From: Breviolum minutum Mf 1.05b.01
Lineage: Eukaryota; Sar; Dinophyceae; Suessiales; Symbiodiniaceae
DNA: 64,000 nt
Assembly (NCBI GenBank): GCA_000507305.1
Contig: DF239017.1
Coordinates: forward strand, 248,001-312,000
Direction of reading: 5' to 3'
A model generated the notes under the pieces. It had not been told where the DNA came from. It ran no database searches and was given only the letters and a program-made list of their open reading frames with translations. Positions 20,885 through 32,831 of the stretch are shown here, piece by piece. The position numbers and the translations under genes were made by a program. Within the stretch, counting starts at the first letter, position 1. Every line of letters starts with the position of its first letter.

Positions 20885-21130
20885 GCGCGTATATAAATAG
20901 ATCATTATAATTTTAAGATATTATAAGGGATTATATATAACTGAATATACTGTATATGGTCTATATATATATATATATGGAATATAACTACTGTACCAAT
21001 GTACCATTTAGGGTATATAACTGGTTGTTTAGGGTATTAAGGGATTATATAGAACTGCAGGATATTATATATGGTATACAAGTAACATAACTAAAATTTA
21101 GGGTATATATGGTATATAGGAAATAGAACT
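20885..21130. other. TA-rich low-complexity tract
   Basis: Repeated TATATAGG/GGTATATA blocks including a (TA)9 run. No gene seen. Confidence 0.8.
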
Positions 21131-21244
21131 ACCAGGTTGATTTGTTTTTTCATAGGGTGAAAACACATCTTAGTCCCAAAAACCTTGGAGGATCATACCG
21201 TATGACGATCGTAAGTAGTTAGTAATTTCACCCCCCATGTATAA

Positions 21245-21294
21245 CTAGGTGGTGGTTTCAAACATGTTTCAATTGGGTTGAAACCACCAACCAG
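21245..21294. repeat. Family A internal-deletion derivative
   Basis: Only 50 bp: CTAGGTGGTGGTTTCAAACA joined almost directly to ATTGGGTTGAAACCACCAAC and CAG. The whole middle is missing, leaving a near-perfect palindrome. Confidence 0.85.
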
Positions 21295-22176
21295 ATAAGC
21301 CATGGTTCGTTGGGCCATTTGGGTCCGGGGTCCCATTTAGTCCCCCGATCCTTAGGGGACTCGGGGACGAACTACTGATCACCAGGGGTTTTGAACCTTC
21401 AAAGGTCGACGACAAAAAAACACCACGGAACCAGGGGAGGACAAACTCCCGGGATTGGCACTGCCGGTGTATTAAAAAAAGTAGCCAACTATACAAATAA
21501 TATGTTTTAAGTTTTCAACAGGTGTTTTGAACCATTCCAAAATGGTCATTTGACATACATGGAAGTCATCAGAAGCGAGAAAAGGATCGTTTTCCATTTC
21601 AACGGGGTCAACAGTATGTTTTGGCCATCAATAGTGTGACTCGTTGACTTGAGGATGTTGACAGTTGTGTGTAAACCTTGCTTGATGGCACCCCCGGCAA
21701 TCCAACGTATTTCGCTGGACAATGGACCGTCCAAAAATTCTAAAGATATATGATTCCTATTGATTGTTGCTAGTTTGCAGCCAGTACTCTAACATGCTCT
21801 TAAAGGTTGTTTTTTGTTTCAGGTATTTTTTGGGCGGGGTTCAAATTAAGCCTCTTTATGCCATGCAAGATTTCCTCTCTGCCGCTGTAATAATTGGATA
21901 GTTTCTCCCACTATGCCGCAGAAAAAAAAAATAACAAGAAAAAAACACAACACTTTTCTTATTGTATTTGTTTGAGCTGCCCAAATTACCACGAAAAAAT
22001 GATGTTTTTTTTTCAAACATCTCGTTACCAACCAACAGCAGTTGACCGGTTGACCCTCCCGAGGATGAACACAGCGACTTACGTCGTGCCATGAGTCGTT
22101 CTGTCGCCATGTTCTTGTCCGGTGACGATGAGGTGCAAAAACGAGCGGGCCCGGAGTGGGCAATGGTGAGTGCGAG

Positions 22177-22289
22177 ATATGGATGTTTCCAAAAATAGTG
22201 GGAAAACCCCCGAAATCATCCATTTTAATAGGGTTTTCCCATATAAACCATCCATTTTGGGGTACCCCCATTTTTGGAAACATCCATAT
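22177..22289. repeat. Family C inverted-repeat element
   Basis: ATATGGATGTTTCCAAAAAT to ATTTTTGGAAACATCCATAT, perfect over the outer 20 bases. Confidence 0.92.
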
Positions 22290-22341
22290 GTTGTTTTTTT
22301 TTGTTGTGGTGATATTTGAAGACACGTTATATAATGTTATA

Positions 22342-22439
22342 CTGGGTGGTGGTTCCACATATTTTTTATGTTCACCCTTATTTGGGGAAGATTCCCATTT
22401 TGACTCATATTTTTCAAAGGGGTTGAAACCACCAACTAG
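22342..22439. repeat. Family A inverted-repeat element
   Basis: CTGGGTGGTGGTTCCACATA to GGTTGAAACCACCAACTAG. A further left end (GGTGGTGGTTTTCAAAGAT) without a matching right end follows at about 22490. Confidence 0.9.
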
Positions 22440-22919
22440 TGTATACATGATATATTTTTATAGGGTGTTAATGTGACTTTTAGGTGGTGGGTGGTGGTTT
22501 TCAAAGATTTGTCGATTTTTAGCCCCCGGAATATGAAAATGCTTCATGGTAATACCATCGTCGTCCGGATAGACCTTGTGAGGATCGGTGTGAAAGAAGG
22601 ACCCCCAACCATTCCTGAGAAGGCTTTTAAGACCATCTCACATGGAATATACTACAATCATGGCTGGTCAACCTACCCCCATGACAAATAAAGCCTTAAT
22701 AAGGCCTTGTTGAGGTAACTACTATGGTTAATAACCCCCTAGCTTTATGTGTCATGGGGGTACCTGAAACATGCGGTGGTCCGGTTGACTGGCCATGATA
22801 CAAAAATCCAGGTGGATAGCGGGGTATCATTTCAGTTTTGAAAAATCGACGTTTCCAGATGATTTACTTGAAAAAAGGAGGGTTGCAATTTCTCCATTTG
22901 TTTCAAAAACACAAATTTG

Positions 22920-23351
22920 AAGCACATAACACACAGATTGCTCAGGGATTCATGATTGGATTATGTCGCAAAACAGATGAAACATCCCAAAATGTTTGGA
23001 GAACGTCACCTGTCAGGACTTTTGGATTGCAACATGTGAAACAATTAATGCGAAATCTCCTTTATTTTCAAATGGTTGCTGAAGAATTCACCCAGGACAA
23101 TCGAAAATTGTCTTATGTGTGGACATCGTGATTCAAGACATCGGTTTGAAGAATGCGAGTCATTGGCGGCTGTGAGGCAACCTTGTCCACATATCATTGG
23201 TCGCAGTTGTCGGTCGGGGCAAGATACTACTCGTTATGGCCCATATCCACCCGCATTTGGGGGACAAAATGAACAGATGCCTTGGTGCATTCACGCATTG
23301 TCGTCGCAGCCCGAAACCCCACGGGAGGCCTGTGGCTTTCGGGACCGGTGA
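22920..23351 (+). pseudogene. Retroelement-like fragment with zinc-knuckle motif
   Basis: From 23106 the frame reads CLMCGHRDSRHRFEEC, a C-x2-C-x6-H-x4-C cluster followed by ESLAAVRQPCPHIIG. I know this Cys-Gly-x-x-Asp-Ser-x-His-Arg-x-x-x-Cys-x-x-x-x-x-Val-Arg pattern from dinoflagellate non-LTR retrotransposon polyproteins, after the reverse transcriptase and before RNase H. About 150 bp upstream another frame (VKQLMRNLLYFQMVAEEF) looks like the preceding helical region. The frame changes between the two, so the copy is broken. Up to 23750 no intact RNase H could be read. No terminus was found. Confidence 0.5.
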
Positions 23352-24231
23352 TTTTGAAGTTCTGGACTGAAGTCTTCGGAGACCCGCCTTGCAGTACAAG
23401 CCTTGTAGTAAGAAAGCGTCGCGAATAATTTTCAAACTTGATTTAGGCAAATTACCCTCGATTGCTGTTGAAACAGCCCTGTTCTACCGAGCACTCATTG
23501 GATTTTACACTCCCCGCTGACTTTTGTGGCATTACACAGACTGGGGTTTTTTGGTACTGCCACGAACACTTCATGGACGATTCTTCCAATTTGGACCGGA
23601 AGTGGTGAACTTTGGCTTCTGCCCCCAGGGCTGCTGTTATTCTTGGGCCTCTTTGGATTCCTAAAGGGCGAGGAAATCTTGTTGCATTGTCAGCAATGCT
23701 TGTGCACAGCTGGGTGCATTGGGAGCCCAAAACTCAGCTCCAACTTGCAGTGACTATGGCCTTCCATAGAGGTTCTGAATTTCCATAGATAAAAGAGTTT
23801 GAAGGTGCCAACATCAACAAAGCTCTTGACCAACTAGATGGATATGGTTTTTGGAAGCACTAAGCAAACATAATAAGCATAGTTGGTTGTTAAAATGTCC
23901 GCTGCTTAAGGAAGTCCACGTTCTACATGAAAAGAATCAGACACTTCAAAATCTTCCAGTGTTTTTCCTTATTGAATAATTCAGGCCATCAACAAGACCA
24001 AAACTTTGCTGAGGATCAACTTGCGCATTTTTGTCCTAATCTTGGGAGGTTCCCGTTTTCGCCACCCACTCCATGTTGGTTCATGCATGGTTCCATGCCA
24101 TGTTAGGAGCTTCAGTTATCCAGCTAGATGGAACGTGCAATGAACCATGGGAACATCTTCAGCCATCTGAATCTTCCAGTGTTTGTTTCATTTTTCTTAA
24201 AATCACCTTCAACAAACAAATCTAAAAGGAT
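23352..24231. other. Stretch with decayed coding-like sequence
   Basis: 23450-23760 has open segments in three frames of either strand but none stays coherent; it may be the degenerate 3' part of the retroelement fragment. CATCTGAATCTTCCAGTGTTT-like sequence occurs twice, near 23950 and 24165. Confidence 0.35.
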
Positions 24232-24336
24232 TACACCCCCCGAAATTTAACATTGAAAATTGATGGTTGGAAGACGATTCATTCTTTTTGGGTTTCGGCC
24301 TAGTTTCAGGGGCTTTGTTAAACTTCCAGGGTGTAA
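24232..24336. repeat. Family E inverted-repeat element
   Basis: TACACCCCCCGAAATTTAAC to TTAAACTTCCAGGGTGTAAC, with the GATGGTTGGAAGA hallmark. Confidence 0.75.
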
Positions 24337-24381
24337 CATGTTGCAACATGTTGGGAGCTTCCCTCATCCAGATTAGTTGAG

Positions 24382-24512
24382 AAACTGCCCGGTTCTACCC
24401 ACGTCTTGGCCTGGCCTTACCGATCGACAAGGCCGAAGATGAGGAGCCTCCTTTGGCGGAGAACATGGCGGAGGCGAGCCATGGGAAAACCTCATCTGAG
24501 CAGATGACCCCC
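24382..24512 (+). CDS. Candidate exon, unknown protein
   Basis: A frame opened just after an in-frame TGA reads TARFYPRLGLALPIDKAEDE, then EPPLAENMAEASHGKTSSEQ. The acidic, Ala/Pro-rich text and higher GC than the surroundings suggest coding DNA. The presumed acceptor (TTGAG|AA) lacks the usual following G and no donor is clear. Confidence 0.35.
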
Positions 24513-25088
24513 CCCAAAATCATGGTTATCCATATAGTCTGTGAGTGCATATATATAAGGGGGATTATATACTATGACTATATATAGTACGCATGAACTG
24601 ATACATCACTTTAAGCCCTGATGTTTAGGTCAATTATGACAAGCCGCCCCGGATGGGTACGGTCGGTTTGACTTCCAGACAATATATAAGTTACGTTTTT
24701 GCTTTTTGCCTGTAGATGACTATCAACTTGCCAGGCACTTTGCAGTACTTCTCCAGTTGCAAAACCTAAGGTGCCTTTTGAAGGGTGGGGCAAATACATG
24801 GAAGAAAAGAAATCTCAAAAAAAAGCACAACAATATTTCCCAGCAATTTTTTCCCAAGAAATACACCTGCATGATGGATAATTCATTGCACCTAGTGGGA
24901 TGATTTTCAACAGCACCAGGTTTTCCAGGTATGTATCTATATTACGACTCCGAGACTCCAAACACCACTGAGACTCCAAACAACGTCTAAGGAGGCAGCT
25001 TGGGTTGCCTGAGTTCAACCGGGGGGGATCAAATTAGGGCCGTACAAACACTCCATGAAAAATTGAAAACGTCAAAATGTACATCATT

Positions 25089-25192
25089 ACCCATGCCATC
25101 CATGTATGGTATATTTACCTACATCTACTATATTTTACCATTAAAAACCAACCAAATGTAGGTAAATATGCCATACATCGATAGTATGGGTT
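25089..25192. repeat. Family D inverted-repeat element
   Basis: ACCCATGCCATCCATGTATG to ATACATCGATAGTATGGGT. The inner arms TATATTTACCTACAT and ATGTAGGTAAATAT also pair, so most of the element is one hairpin. Confidence 0.88.
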
Positions 25193-25334
25193 GTGGTACA
25201 AGTTATCAAGCCATTTTCCCCCCCTTTGTTTAGCCCTAGTTTTCGTTTTCCCATTCGCCCCCCTCAGATTTTGTGATGTTCTTCATGGACTCACAAGGGT
25301 GAAAGTGTTAGTTTGGCAAATTTTGGCTAGATTC

Positions 25335-25444
25335 ATACTGTTGATGGAAGAAACCACCCGGGATGGTTAAAACATGTTAAAACCCTATAAATAATGGGAT
25401 ATTCATCATCCTTGGTGGTGCAGGATTTTGTCCATCAACAGTAT
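25335..25444. repeat. Family B inverted-repeat element
   Basis: ATACTGTTGATGGAAGAAAC to GATTTTGTCCATCAACAGTA. Confidence 0.85.
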
Positions 25445-26711
25445 GATTCCTTTGAAGCCATTCATGGCTCAGAAATGAGGGTAATCCGAATCTTAAGTAC
25501 TCAATGGGATGATTCTCCAAGTAGGAAGGCTAGGCCCAGAAGAAAATGAAACAAAATGTATTTTAAACACAGGTCCTTTAGCAAAAACGAGGTCAAATGG
25601 TAAAAATGAGGCAAAATGTGCTTCGAAGCCACAAAGCATCTTGAAGAAAATTATTATATTTTGTGTGTTCCTGACCGATGAGGGTGGGAAAATGGTTTTC
25701 TTTGAGGCGTGCACAGCTTTTCGCAAAACTTGCTACTTGAGGGTTCGGTTTCTGCATGGTTTGACTTCAATTTGCAATTGAGTCTTAAATGCCAAAGCCT
25801 ATTCCAGGTGGTTGGTTTCAAAAGCTTTTTGCTTTCATTCCTGGAGAAATGATCCAAATTTGCAATCCCAAAGGCTCCATGTAACATGTATGGATGCAAT
25901 ATTTGCCTACGTACATGTATCATAAATTTAGGCCAAATGACCAAATGTAGGTTAATATTCCAGTCCCATGGAGCATATATGAGAATATTTTGGTGTAAAA
26001 AGGGGTCTCAATCTCGACCACCAACTACCGAATCAGACCCGCTGTTTGTGTGGCCCAAAAAACCAGAAAAATTCACGGGGAGTGATGGGATCCCTAGAAG
26101 TAGGGTGAAATAGCTCAAAAAACTCCAGTTACAGATGTATATGAGGCAATTTACAGGGGTTATACATAACTCCATTTTATAACGATCGTTTTCCGGGGCC
26201 CGTTCCCTTGGGTAGACATTGTAGTTCACGGCAGGTCTGTGACTCCTTTGTCATGGGACAAATCGTCACGTCTGTCTTGAGACGTGCATATGAACCACAG
26301 GCAGAGGACGCTTGAGTCAAGTTCGATGTTCAACCTGCAGGGTGGTGGGATCACATGTGAGCAATGATCATAACCCTGGTGGTTTGGGGTTATAAAAGGG
26401 GATGACATCCTACCCAGCTATTCAGGGCTTGTAATTAATAAGTCAACATAAGGATCCCTATTAACTAATGAAAACACTGAAATTTTCAACAGCTGGAAAC
26501 ACTTGAAAATGAAGGCCTTGGAGTTTTCTTATTGGGGGTCATCATTGGGTTCAGGTTTAATTTAGGGAGTGCAACGAGGGATGCCAATGTTTGTTGGATC
26601 ACAAACTAGTACAGTGCTCCAATTTTGCCATTGCCAGTGGGCAGAGTTTTCCTGGGAGACCGGGGAAGGATGATAGGACTGTGGCATTGTTGTTTGCGAA
26701 GGGTACGGTGG

Positions 26712-26803
26712 AGCTGTTGACGCTTCTCCAGTTTGATAGGTAATTCAATATTTACAGGAATTTTGCATCCCAGGTGTTGCAGGATTTCTTCCATCAACAG
26801 TAT
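26712..26803. repeat. Family B element, decayed left half
   Basis: The right end AGGATTTCTTCCATCAACAG and TATTTACAGGAATTTTGCAT are intact; the left end is barely recognisable. Confidence 0.6.
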
Positions 26804-26929
26804 CCCCCTCAAACAAGTAAACAAGACTAAGAAACAAACATGTCAGGAAACTTCGAGGAACACCAGCTTTTTTAGACCTTCATGGTAGTCATTTCTACTG
26901 TGGGACCCACTTTAGATGTAGGTTACGTG

Positions 26930-27133
26930 CAGCGCATTTGTTCTTTGGGTATTTTGGATGGCGTATTCGAGGGATATGGATCCTGCATAATCAATGCGTT
27001 GGAAGTATCCTGCACCCACAACAGTCAAATTGCAATCTGTTCATTGTTAGGGCTTGCCTCCCTTATTCATTTTTGGTATCCACAACCATTCATGGGACTG
27101 GTGTTCTTTTCCCTTCCAAAGACCGTTGGCTGA
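26930..27133 (+). CDS. Possible RPN2/PSMD1-like proteasome subunit exon
   Basis: The frame reads SLGILDGVFEGYGSCIINAL, then a short polar stretch, then SLLGLASLIHFWYPQPFMGL and FFSLPKTVG before TGA. RPN2, the large non-ATPase base subunit of the 26S proteasome, has near its C-terminus a GILDAGG...TI segment, a V-V-G-L...FWYW-P-L segment and a S-L-x-x-x-P-T-x-x-G-L segment in this order and spacing. The match is partial (FWYP instead of FWYW, several extra residues after GILDG) and no flanking exon was identified. It may be a diverged exon, a relic, or chance. Confidence 0.35.
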   Translation, partial: QRICSLGILDGVFEGYGSCIINALEVSCTHNSQIAICSLLGLASLIHFWYPQPFMGLVFFSLPKTVG

Positions 27134-27409
27134 GTGGAAATCCAATCCTTACCATTTACTTGGTGGCTCACAGTCATTGAACAAAATGCAAATTTTACAA
27201 AAAAATGCCCCCAAAAAGAAAAGAGTTCCTCATAAGAAAAGTTAGTTTGTTGCCGTTTGCTTTTTTCCCCACTGTTTGGATGTGTTTGAGATGTTTGAGC
27301 GTCAAGCAAGTAACCATTGAAGAAACGCCCTTCTTTGATTATGCCATATCTACCATCAACACCCTTTTGTGTTTTGTCGTGAGACAGGTTTTACTCCATT
27401 AAGCCTATG

Positions 27410-27508
27410 ACCCATACCATCCATGTATGGTATCTATACCTGGACCTATATTTAGTTGATTTTTATGGTAAATGTAGGTAAATATACCATACATGGATGC
27501 TATGGGTG
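27410..27508. repeat. Family D inverted-repeat element
   Basis: ACCCATACCATCCATGTATG to CATACATGGATGCTATGGGT, outer 20 bases nearly perfectly inverted. Confidence 0.9.
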
Positions 27509-27553
27509 ATATATAAGGTTTGATCTTGTTGTGGGCATCAATACTACTGGTAT

Positions 27554-27739
27554 ATGATTATTAAGGATGCCAAACCCCGTGGGGGTTGGACATTGCGACA
27601 GGATTTGCAACTGGCCATTTGCATGGACAACGATCATCTCAGATCTTATGGACCCATGGAGGGGGGTGGAAGGTCGTGTGGTTTGGCTAAGAGTTACCAG
27701 TTACCCCCCCGAAGTTTAACATTCTTTACAAGGTTTTAG
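27554..27739 (+). CDS. Weak candidate exon
   Basis: The frame reads KDAKPRGGWTLRQDLQLAIC and MDNDHLRSYGPMEGGG. The composition is protein-like for the first 40 codons; the 3' part runs into repeat sequence. No family recognised and no strong splice signal. Confidence 0.25.
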   Translation: MIIKDAKPRGGWTLRQDLQLAICMDNDHLRSYGPMEGGGRSCGLAKSYQLPPRSLTFFTRF

Positions 27740-28143
27740 GACCATCCCAGGTGGTTGGAAATGGATGGAAATGGGATTTCTGAACCATCAACAGCATAAC
27801 TCCAGTACACCCTACTTACCCCCCCCCCCCGAAGTTTGACAACTCGCCCTTTTTAAAAGCCACATGGTGGTTGGTTCCGACGATTTCTTTCCTATTGGGT
27901 TGTTACGGTAAGTTTTCAGGGGCAAACCTTCACCTCCCACTCTTACTGGGCGCATCCTATCGCATCCTCAAGGGAATTTAAGGATGGACCCTCCAGCCCT
28001 TAAAAAATGATAGCCGGCCTGAATCGCCGGCCTGGTTAAGGGATCATAGCAGTTAACAACCAAGCGATGTGAGTGGTATCAACCAAATTCCAAAAAATCA
28101 CCAAGTCAAGTATATAGATGCTATACACATTTAGAATATTTAC

Positions 28144-28252
28144 ATATGGATGTTTCCGAAAATAGGGGTACCCCCAAATCATCCATTTTTATAGGGTTTT
28201 CCGTTATAAACCATCCATTTTGGGGTACCACTGTTTTTGGAAACACCCATAT
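28144..28252. repeat. Family C inverted-repeat element
   Basis: ATATGGATGTTTCCGAAAAT to GTTTTTGGAAACACCCATAT. Confidence 0.9.
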
Positions 28253-28583
28253 GACTCATCCAAGATGGAGTGATATGCAGCCATTCGAAGATGCTCCAAC
28301 AAACCTGGTATGGTCATGTTCATCTTGGTCTCGAGTCTCGTGTGTTCGCTTTCCACTGAATTGTTTGGATATGCCGTTGTAGATGTTTGTACAGTTTCGG
28401 GGTTTGAGTGTTTTGAAGCTCTGCAAGGCAGTGTGTGCTTTTTTGCATTGTCCTTTTTTCACCTTTCCCCAAAAACTTTCACTCAGGTAGTGTTTGTTGA
28501 ATTTTCACCGCGGTTATTAGAGAGATGATTAACAATTTTATTGGAGAGATGACTGCCCGACCTGACCGAAGTTCGAACGACAA

Positions 28584-28691
28584 TACACCCCCCGAAAATT
28601 GACATGGAATCCCAACATGGAGGTTTGGAAGATGAGTTTCCTTTTCCATTGGATGATTTTTAGGTTCTATGTTAATTTTTTTGGGGTGTAT
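28584..28691. repeat. Family E inverted-repeat element
   Basis: TACACCCCCCGAAAATTGAC to TTAATTTTTTTGGGGTGTA, with GAGGTTTGGAAGATGAG inside. Confidence 0.8.
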
Positions 28692-29171
28692 GCTTTTTAA
28701 GATTGGTAAATCGCTCCAAACTTGACCAAAGACTTCAGGCGCGTTAGCACTATATATTGTCATTGTACTCTGGTTTAGGAGGCTCATAATTTACCCAGTG
28801 ATCCTTGTGATCCTCTCCTCGATAGAATGCAATCATGGATGGTGATTGCTGAAGGTTGGATTTTTATGTTGCCTAAAAATGTGATGACACTTTTGGTGGT
28901 GACAAGTCAGCATCCTGAGAGGGGGGCATCAACCCAAAGTCTATCAGGACGTCGAGTGTGATCAGCACATCAGTATACGCCTTCGGCAAAACTTGGATTA
29001 TTCCACCGTGAGAAAAAAATGGGTTTCAAATTCTACTCGTACCCGTTTATTTGTAGACGGTGGCAAATAGTGAGCCATTACCATGGGGCTTCTAATTCTG
29101 GAGTAAGCCATTATAAGGATCCCATTTTTCTTGTTTCGAACCAATCAGGACTTTATAAATGGAAATGAATC
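28692..29171. other. Stretch without recognisable gene
   Basis: No coding or structural feature could be supported. Confidence 0.5.
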
Positions 29172-29250
29172 ATACTGTTGATGGAAGGAATGCTAGACTT
29201 AAAAAGTAGTTCTATCCCATTATTCACAGGTTTTTGTTCCATCAACGGTA
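29172..29250. repeat. Family B element, shortened
   Basis: ATACTGTTGATGGAAGGAAT to TTTTTGTTCCATCAACGGTA; 79 bp, so part of the middle is deleted. Confidence 0.8.
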
Positions 29251-29716
29251 CCTCTTGTGGCTCACTGAAAAAGAAACATGTTTGTTTGGCACAAGGTGGG
29301 ACCCTAGCAGTTGCAAGCGGAGTTATAACCCTGTCTAAGTAGGGTGAAATAACCACAGTTACACATTTATACCCTAGGGATCCAATCACCCTTGTCAGAT
29401 GATGAGCAAGGGGTGTGATTATACACCTCCGAAACGAAAGGTATTTTTTCGATTCCACTACCATTCTCAGTTTCGGTGATGGCATCCCTAGGGATAAGGC
29501 AATTTATAGGTGGCTCCATAACTATAAATCCATTTATCTGGTCAAATTATAGGACCTCACACGACCTCACCCCAAATGGTGGCTTAGTAGGGGAAATCTC
29601 CTTATTTCAGGGAAACCTAGGTTGGTGAAATATTATAATTTGCCCAGATAACTCCATTTATAACCATCCAAACAAAAAACTCCCGGTTCCCTTTTTTTGG
29701 CCCCTTTAACGGGAAG

Positions 29717-32265
29717 GACAACTTCCCATCACCTTGGAGCAGTTGCGTATGGAGCTCCTGGCTACGCAACGAAACAGCGCTTCCACGGCTTCCACGGCCA
29801 CGGCCTTGTTGACCGAGAAGATGCTGCGGCAGCGCATGATTTGGAGTCTTGGGATTTTGGTTTTGTTGGAGTTTTTGGGTCCAAACCACCAACCAGGGCA
29901 CCTTTTTTGTCTACCCAACTTTGGATGTTTCTTGTTTTTTTTGGGTACAGTATGGCTTCTCTTTGGGGCTTTGATTTTTGGAAAGGTTTGTGAAAGATGA
30001 AATCATACAAAGTGGGCCTCTACCAGTTATAAAAGGAGTTGTAACCCCTACAAGTAGGGCTATAGCCCCTGTTACCGATCTATAAAGGAATTTATAGGGG
30101 TTATAACCCCATTAATAACTGGTAGGTGTCCACTTTGTAGTTAACTGTGTCAGACTTCTTGATTTGGTGATTGATGTTGGAAAAGGATGATTCGCAGATG
30201 GACGACTGCAGTCTACATACGTTTGTTTCGGATGATTGCATGTCATTCGTACACCAGAGTATTGGAAGAAAAAAACGAAAACCATTCCAATCCTGTATAT
30301 TTTACACACATGTTTTATATACAATGATATTATGTGGTTTAAACATAAAAGTTTAATCAAGATTACTGTATAAATACCACATGATAATATAATTGAATGA
30401 AACAATATCCAACATTTTTTTATATAATATGCTATCAAAAACAGTATGCCAAGATTTTGTTTGCAAAAAAGACATCCTTGGGTTGTGCTTGGTTTGACCT
30501 GCAACATCCAAAGGGTGGTGGCAATGCATCCGCGCTATACCCTGCTGTGGAACTTTGAGCAAAATGCACTCTTCACAGTGGTGTCTTGGCAACATTCTTA
30601 CCCTCCAGGGGATTAACATATCCCACCTTGGGAAAAGGAAAATCATCTTCAAAATGCCATTTTTGGGGATATTCATACTTTTCTGGGTGGTGGTAACTCA
30701 AACATTTTTTATTTTCACCCCGAAAATTGGGGAGGATGAACCCAATTTGACTAATATTTTTCAGATGGGGTTGAAACCACCAACCAGTTTTTTGAAGTGT
30801 TGACAACGAACAGAAATCAGAAAGTAGAAGTTGAAGAGTTCGAACATTAGACAATCACTTAATGAAACATGGTGGGGTGAAATATGGTGGGTTTCCAAAA
30901 CCGACCGACACCAGAAATCAAGGTTTGCACGCCAATGCGACCACTTTATTCGCACGAATTTATCCAATTTGAAAAGCTACTAGTCTATTTCTCAGGGTGC
31001 TGAAAAAAACCACCAACTTGAAAACAGAATTCGAAGGAATACCCATATACAAGGTATGACAAGGTTGCAAATAGTCTCATGAAGCATCGGTTTTGTCGAA
31101 AACTTCCAGGTCTTTGCAAGGGAACTGCCGATGGTGACGCCACCAAAGGACGATGTCTCGTTGTTGCAGGAAATGACGAGACATATGTGGAATCATACCT
31201 TTCCGAAAAATCGGTGTCTGAAAGTACCCCTTTCTCGGGGTCCAACAAAAACACCTCCAATCCCAACAAGATGGGCCCCATTATTTGCAAAAGCTATTGT
31301 GTTTTTTGGTTGGACCAGTTTTCAGTGATATTCTCATGCAAACAAAATGAAATAAATGAATGTTCACCTACATACAACACGAATAGATTTCTTTTAACTC
31401 AGGTAATATTGCTGTTTTGCAGTTGAATGGTAGGGGAGTAAATGGTTCACCTTCCCCACTAAAAGTGCTCAATTTTTAGCGGGCATTGCATACATCTTGC
31501 ATAAGTATATACATATAGCATCCATGTGCGGTATATTTGCCTAAGTACATTTATTATGCAAGTCAACAACCTGTAGGTTAATATATCATATATGGATGGT
31601 ATGGATTGGTAAAAAACATGTAATAATCATATGTTTTTTTGACTATATTTGAGGCATGGCTACTCAACCTAACTCCCTCCTAACGTACCCACCCAGAAAT
31701 AAGGCCTTATTAATGGCTTAACATTGGTTTCCCTTACTGAAGCCGGCTATTAAAGCCTCATTTTTTTTGGGGGGGGGGTAGATTAGGTGGGGGGGTAGGT
31801 TGACCAGCCATAATTTGGACTCGGGGGATCGCCAGATACCCCGATTGTTGGGCAATGAAGCGCTACGATCCACCACGTTGAAAAACCACACTGACGTTCG
31901 AGGGCCCCCTTGTTCACTTAGTTGTGTCACAGAATAAGATCCTAATCACCTAATTTCCTTCAAGAATAGTTTGTAGGGATCCAATCACCGAAACTAAGAA
32001 TGGTTTCATGGAAGCTAAATATTATGCGTTTCGGAGGTGATTTAACACACCAATCATTATCATTCATGATTTGAGAATATGACTGGATGCCTAGGGATTT
32101 TTCTTTGCGTTTGTTTGTTTCCAGACCCTTTAAGCAGTTTTTGTTGCTCTTTGGGGTCAGGACTTGGTCGACGACTTCGAAGAATTTCTATGGAAAAGCT
32201 TGGCACGGAAACGTGCCAAGCGAAGAGCTATGAGTAGGAAAACGTCCATAGAAGATGAGAACTAG
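29717..32265 (+). CDS. Tentative three-exon gene, unknown basic protein
   Basis: Three well-formed candidate exons lie in order on the + strand with compatible phases. 29717-29859 (GGGAAG|G start) reads ITLEQLRMELLATQRNSAST and LTEKMLRQRMIWSLG. 31110-31169 (CTTCCAG|G start) reads VFARELPMVTPPKDDVSLLQ; its phase-0 end would be a GA donor. 32161-32265 (GGGTCAG|G start) reads DLVDDFEEFLWKSLARKRAK and ends EDEN-stop. All acceptors are AG|G. The product would be helical with a basic Lys/Arg tail. The family is not recognised. The joins are inference; other exons may lie between. Confidence 0.4.
30683..30787. repeat. Family A inverted-repeat element
   Basis: CT GGGTGGTGGTAACTCAAAC to GGTTGAAACCACCAACCAG. 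Lies in the presumed intron of the tentative + strand gene. Confidence 0.9.
31515..31607. repeat. Family D inverted-repeat element
   Basis: ATAGCATCCATGTGCGGTAT to ATCATATATGGATGGTAT. Confidence 0.8.
31660..31815. repeat. Family with C-rich/G-rich ends (long inverted repeat)
   Basis: GGCTACTCAACCTAACTCCC at the left pairs with GGGGGGTAGGTTGACCAGCC at the right. The inside has AAGGCCTTATTAA and the inverted TTAAAGCC blocks. Similar units are at 2290-2420, 22670-22790, 35670-35800 and 36650-36790. Confidence 0.7.
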
Positions 32266-32343
32266 CTGATGGTTTCTATCCATCTCTTATGGCAATTGTT
32301 CCACAATCAACTTAGAAATGGTTGGCTGGAACATGAATGATCT

Positions 32344-32434
32344 AGCTGGTGGTTTCATTTTTTATGTTTTTTTCCCTACTTGGGGAAGATTCCCAATTGG
32401 ACTAATATTTTTTAGATCTGTTGAAACCACCAAC
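32344..32434. repeat. Family A inverted-repeat element
   Basis: AGCTGGTGGTTTCATTTTTT to TCTGTTGAAACCACCAAC. Confidence 0.85.
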
Positions 32435-32831
32435 AAGATGAGAAGTCTGGTGATGTTTGAGACTCAACACAAACCTGGGCATATCTTAGATTAGCCTTAT
32501 TCCCTTACCTCCTTTGAGTTTAGTGGGATTTTATATGTAACCCACTAAGAGTTTAACTTTTAGCAGGGGACCTAAGGGTTGCCATGAAACGTGCTAACAA
32601 AAATGCTGATTTGCCCTCCTCCAGGGAAGCAACATATCCCGCCTTTGTAACTTTTGTAAGAGGAATATATAATATATAATGTTCAAAAATGGAAGGGATA
32701 TATGTTAGTTCCAAGGAGGGAATCATTGTTTCTCTGAACTCAAGCTTGAAGAGAAACTTCAGCCATGATGAATGTGTTTTACAATCGATTATGTTACTTG
32801 TGGGTGTTTGAAATTGAATTGCAATGTGACA

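Noticed and set aside
21846..22448. 200-codon minus-strand ORF
   Set aside because: It is made largely of family A and C element sequence read through, with no splice or family support.
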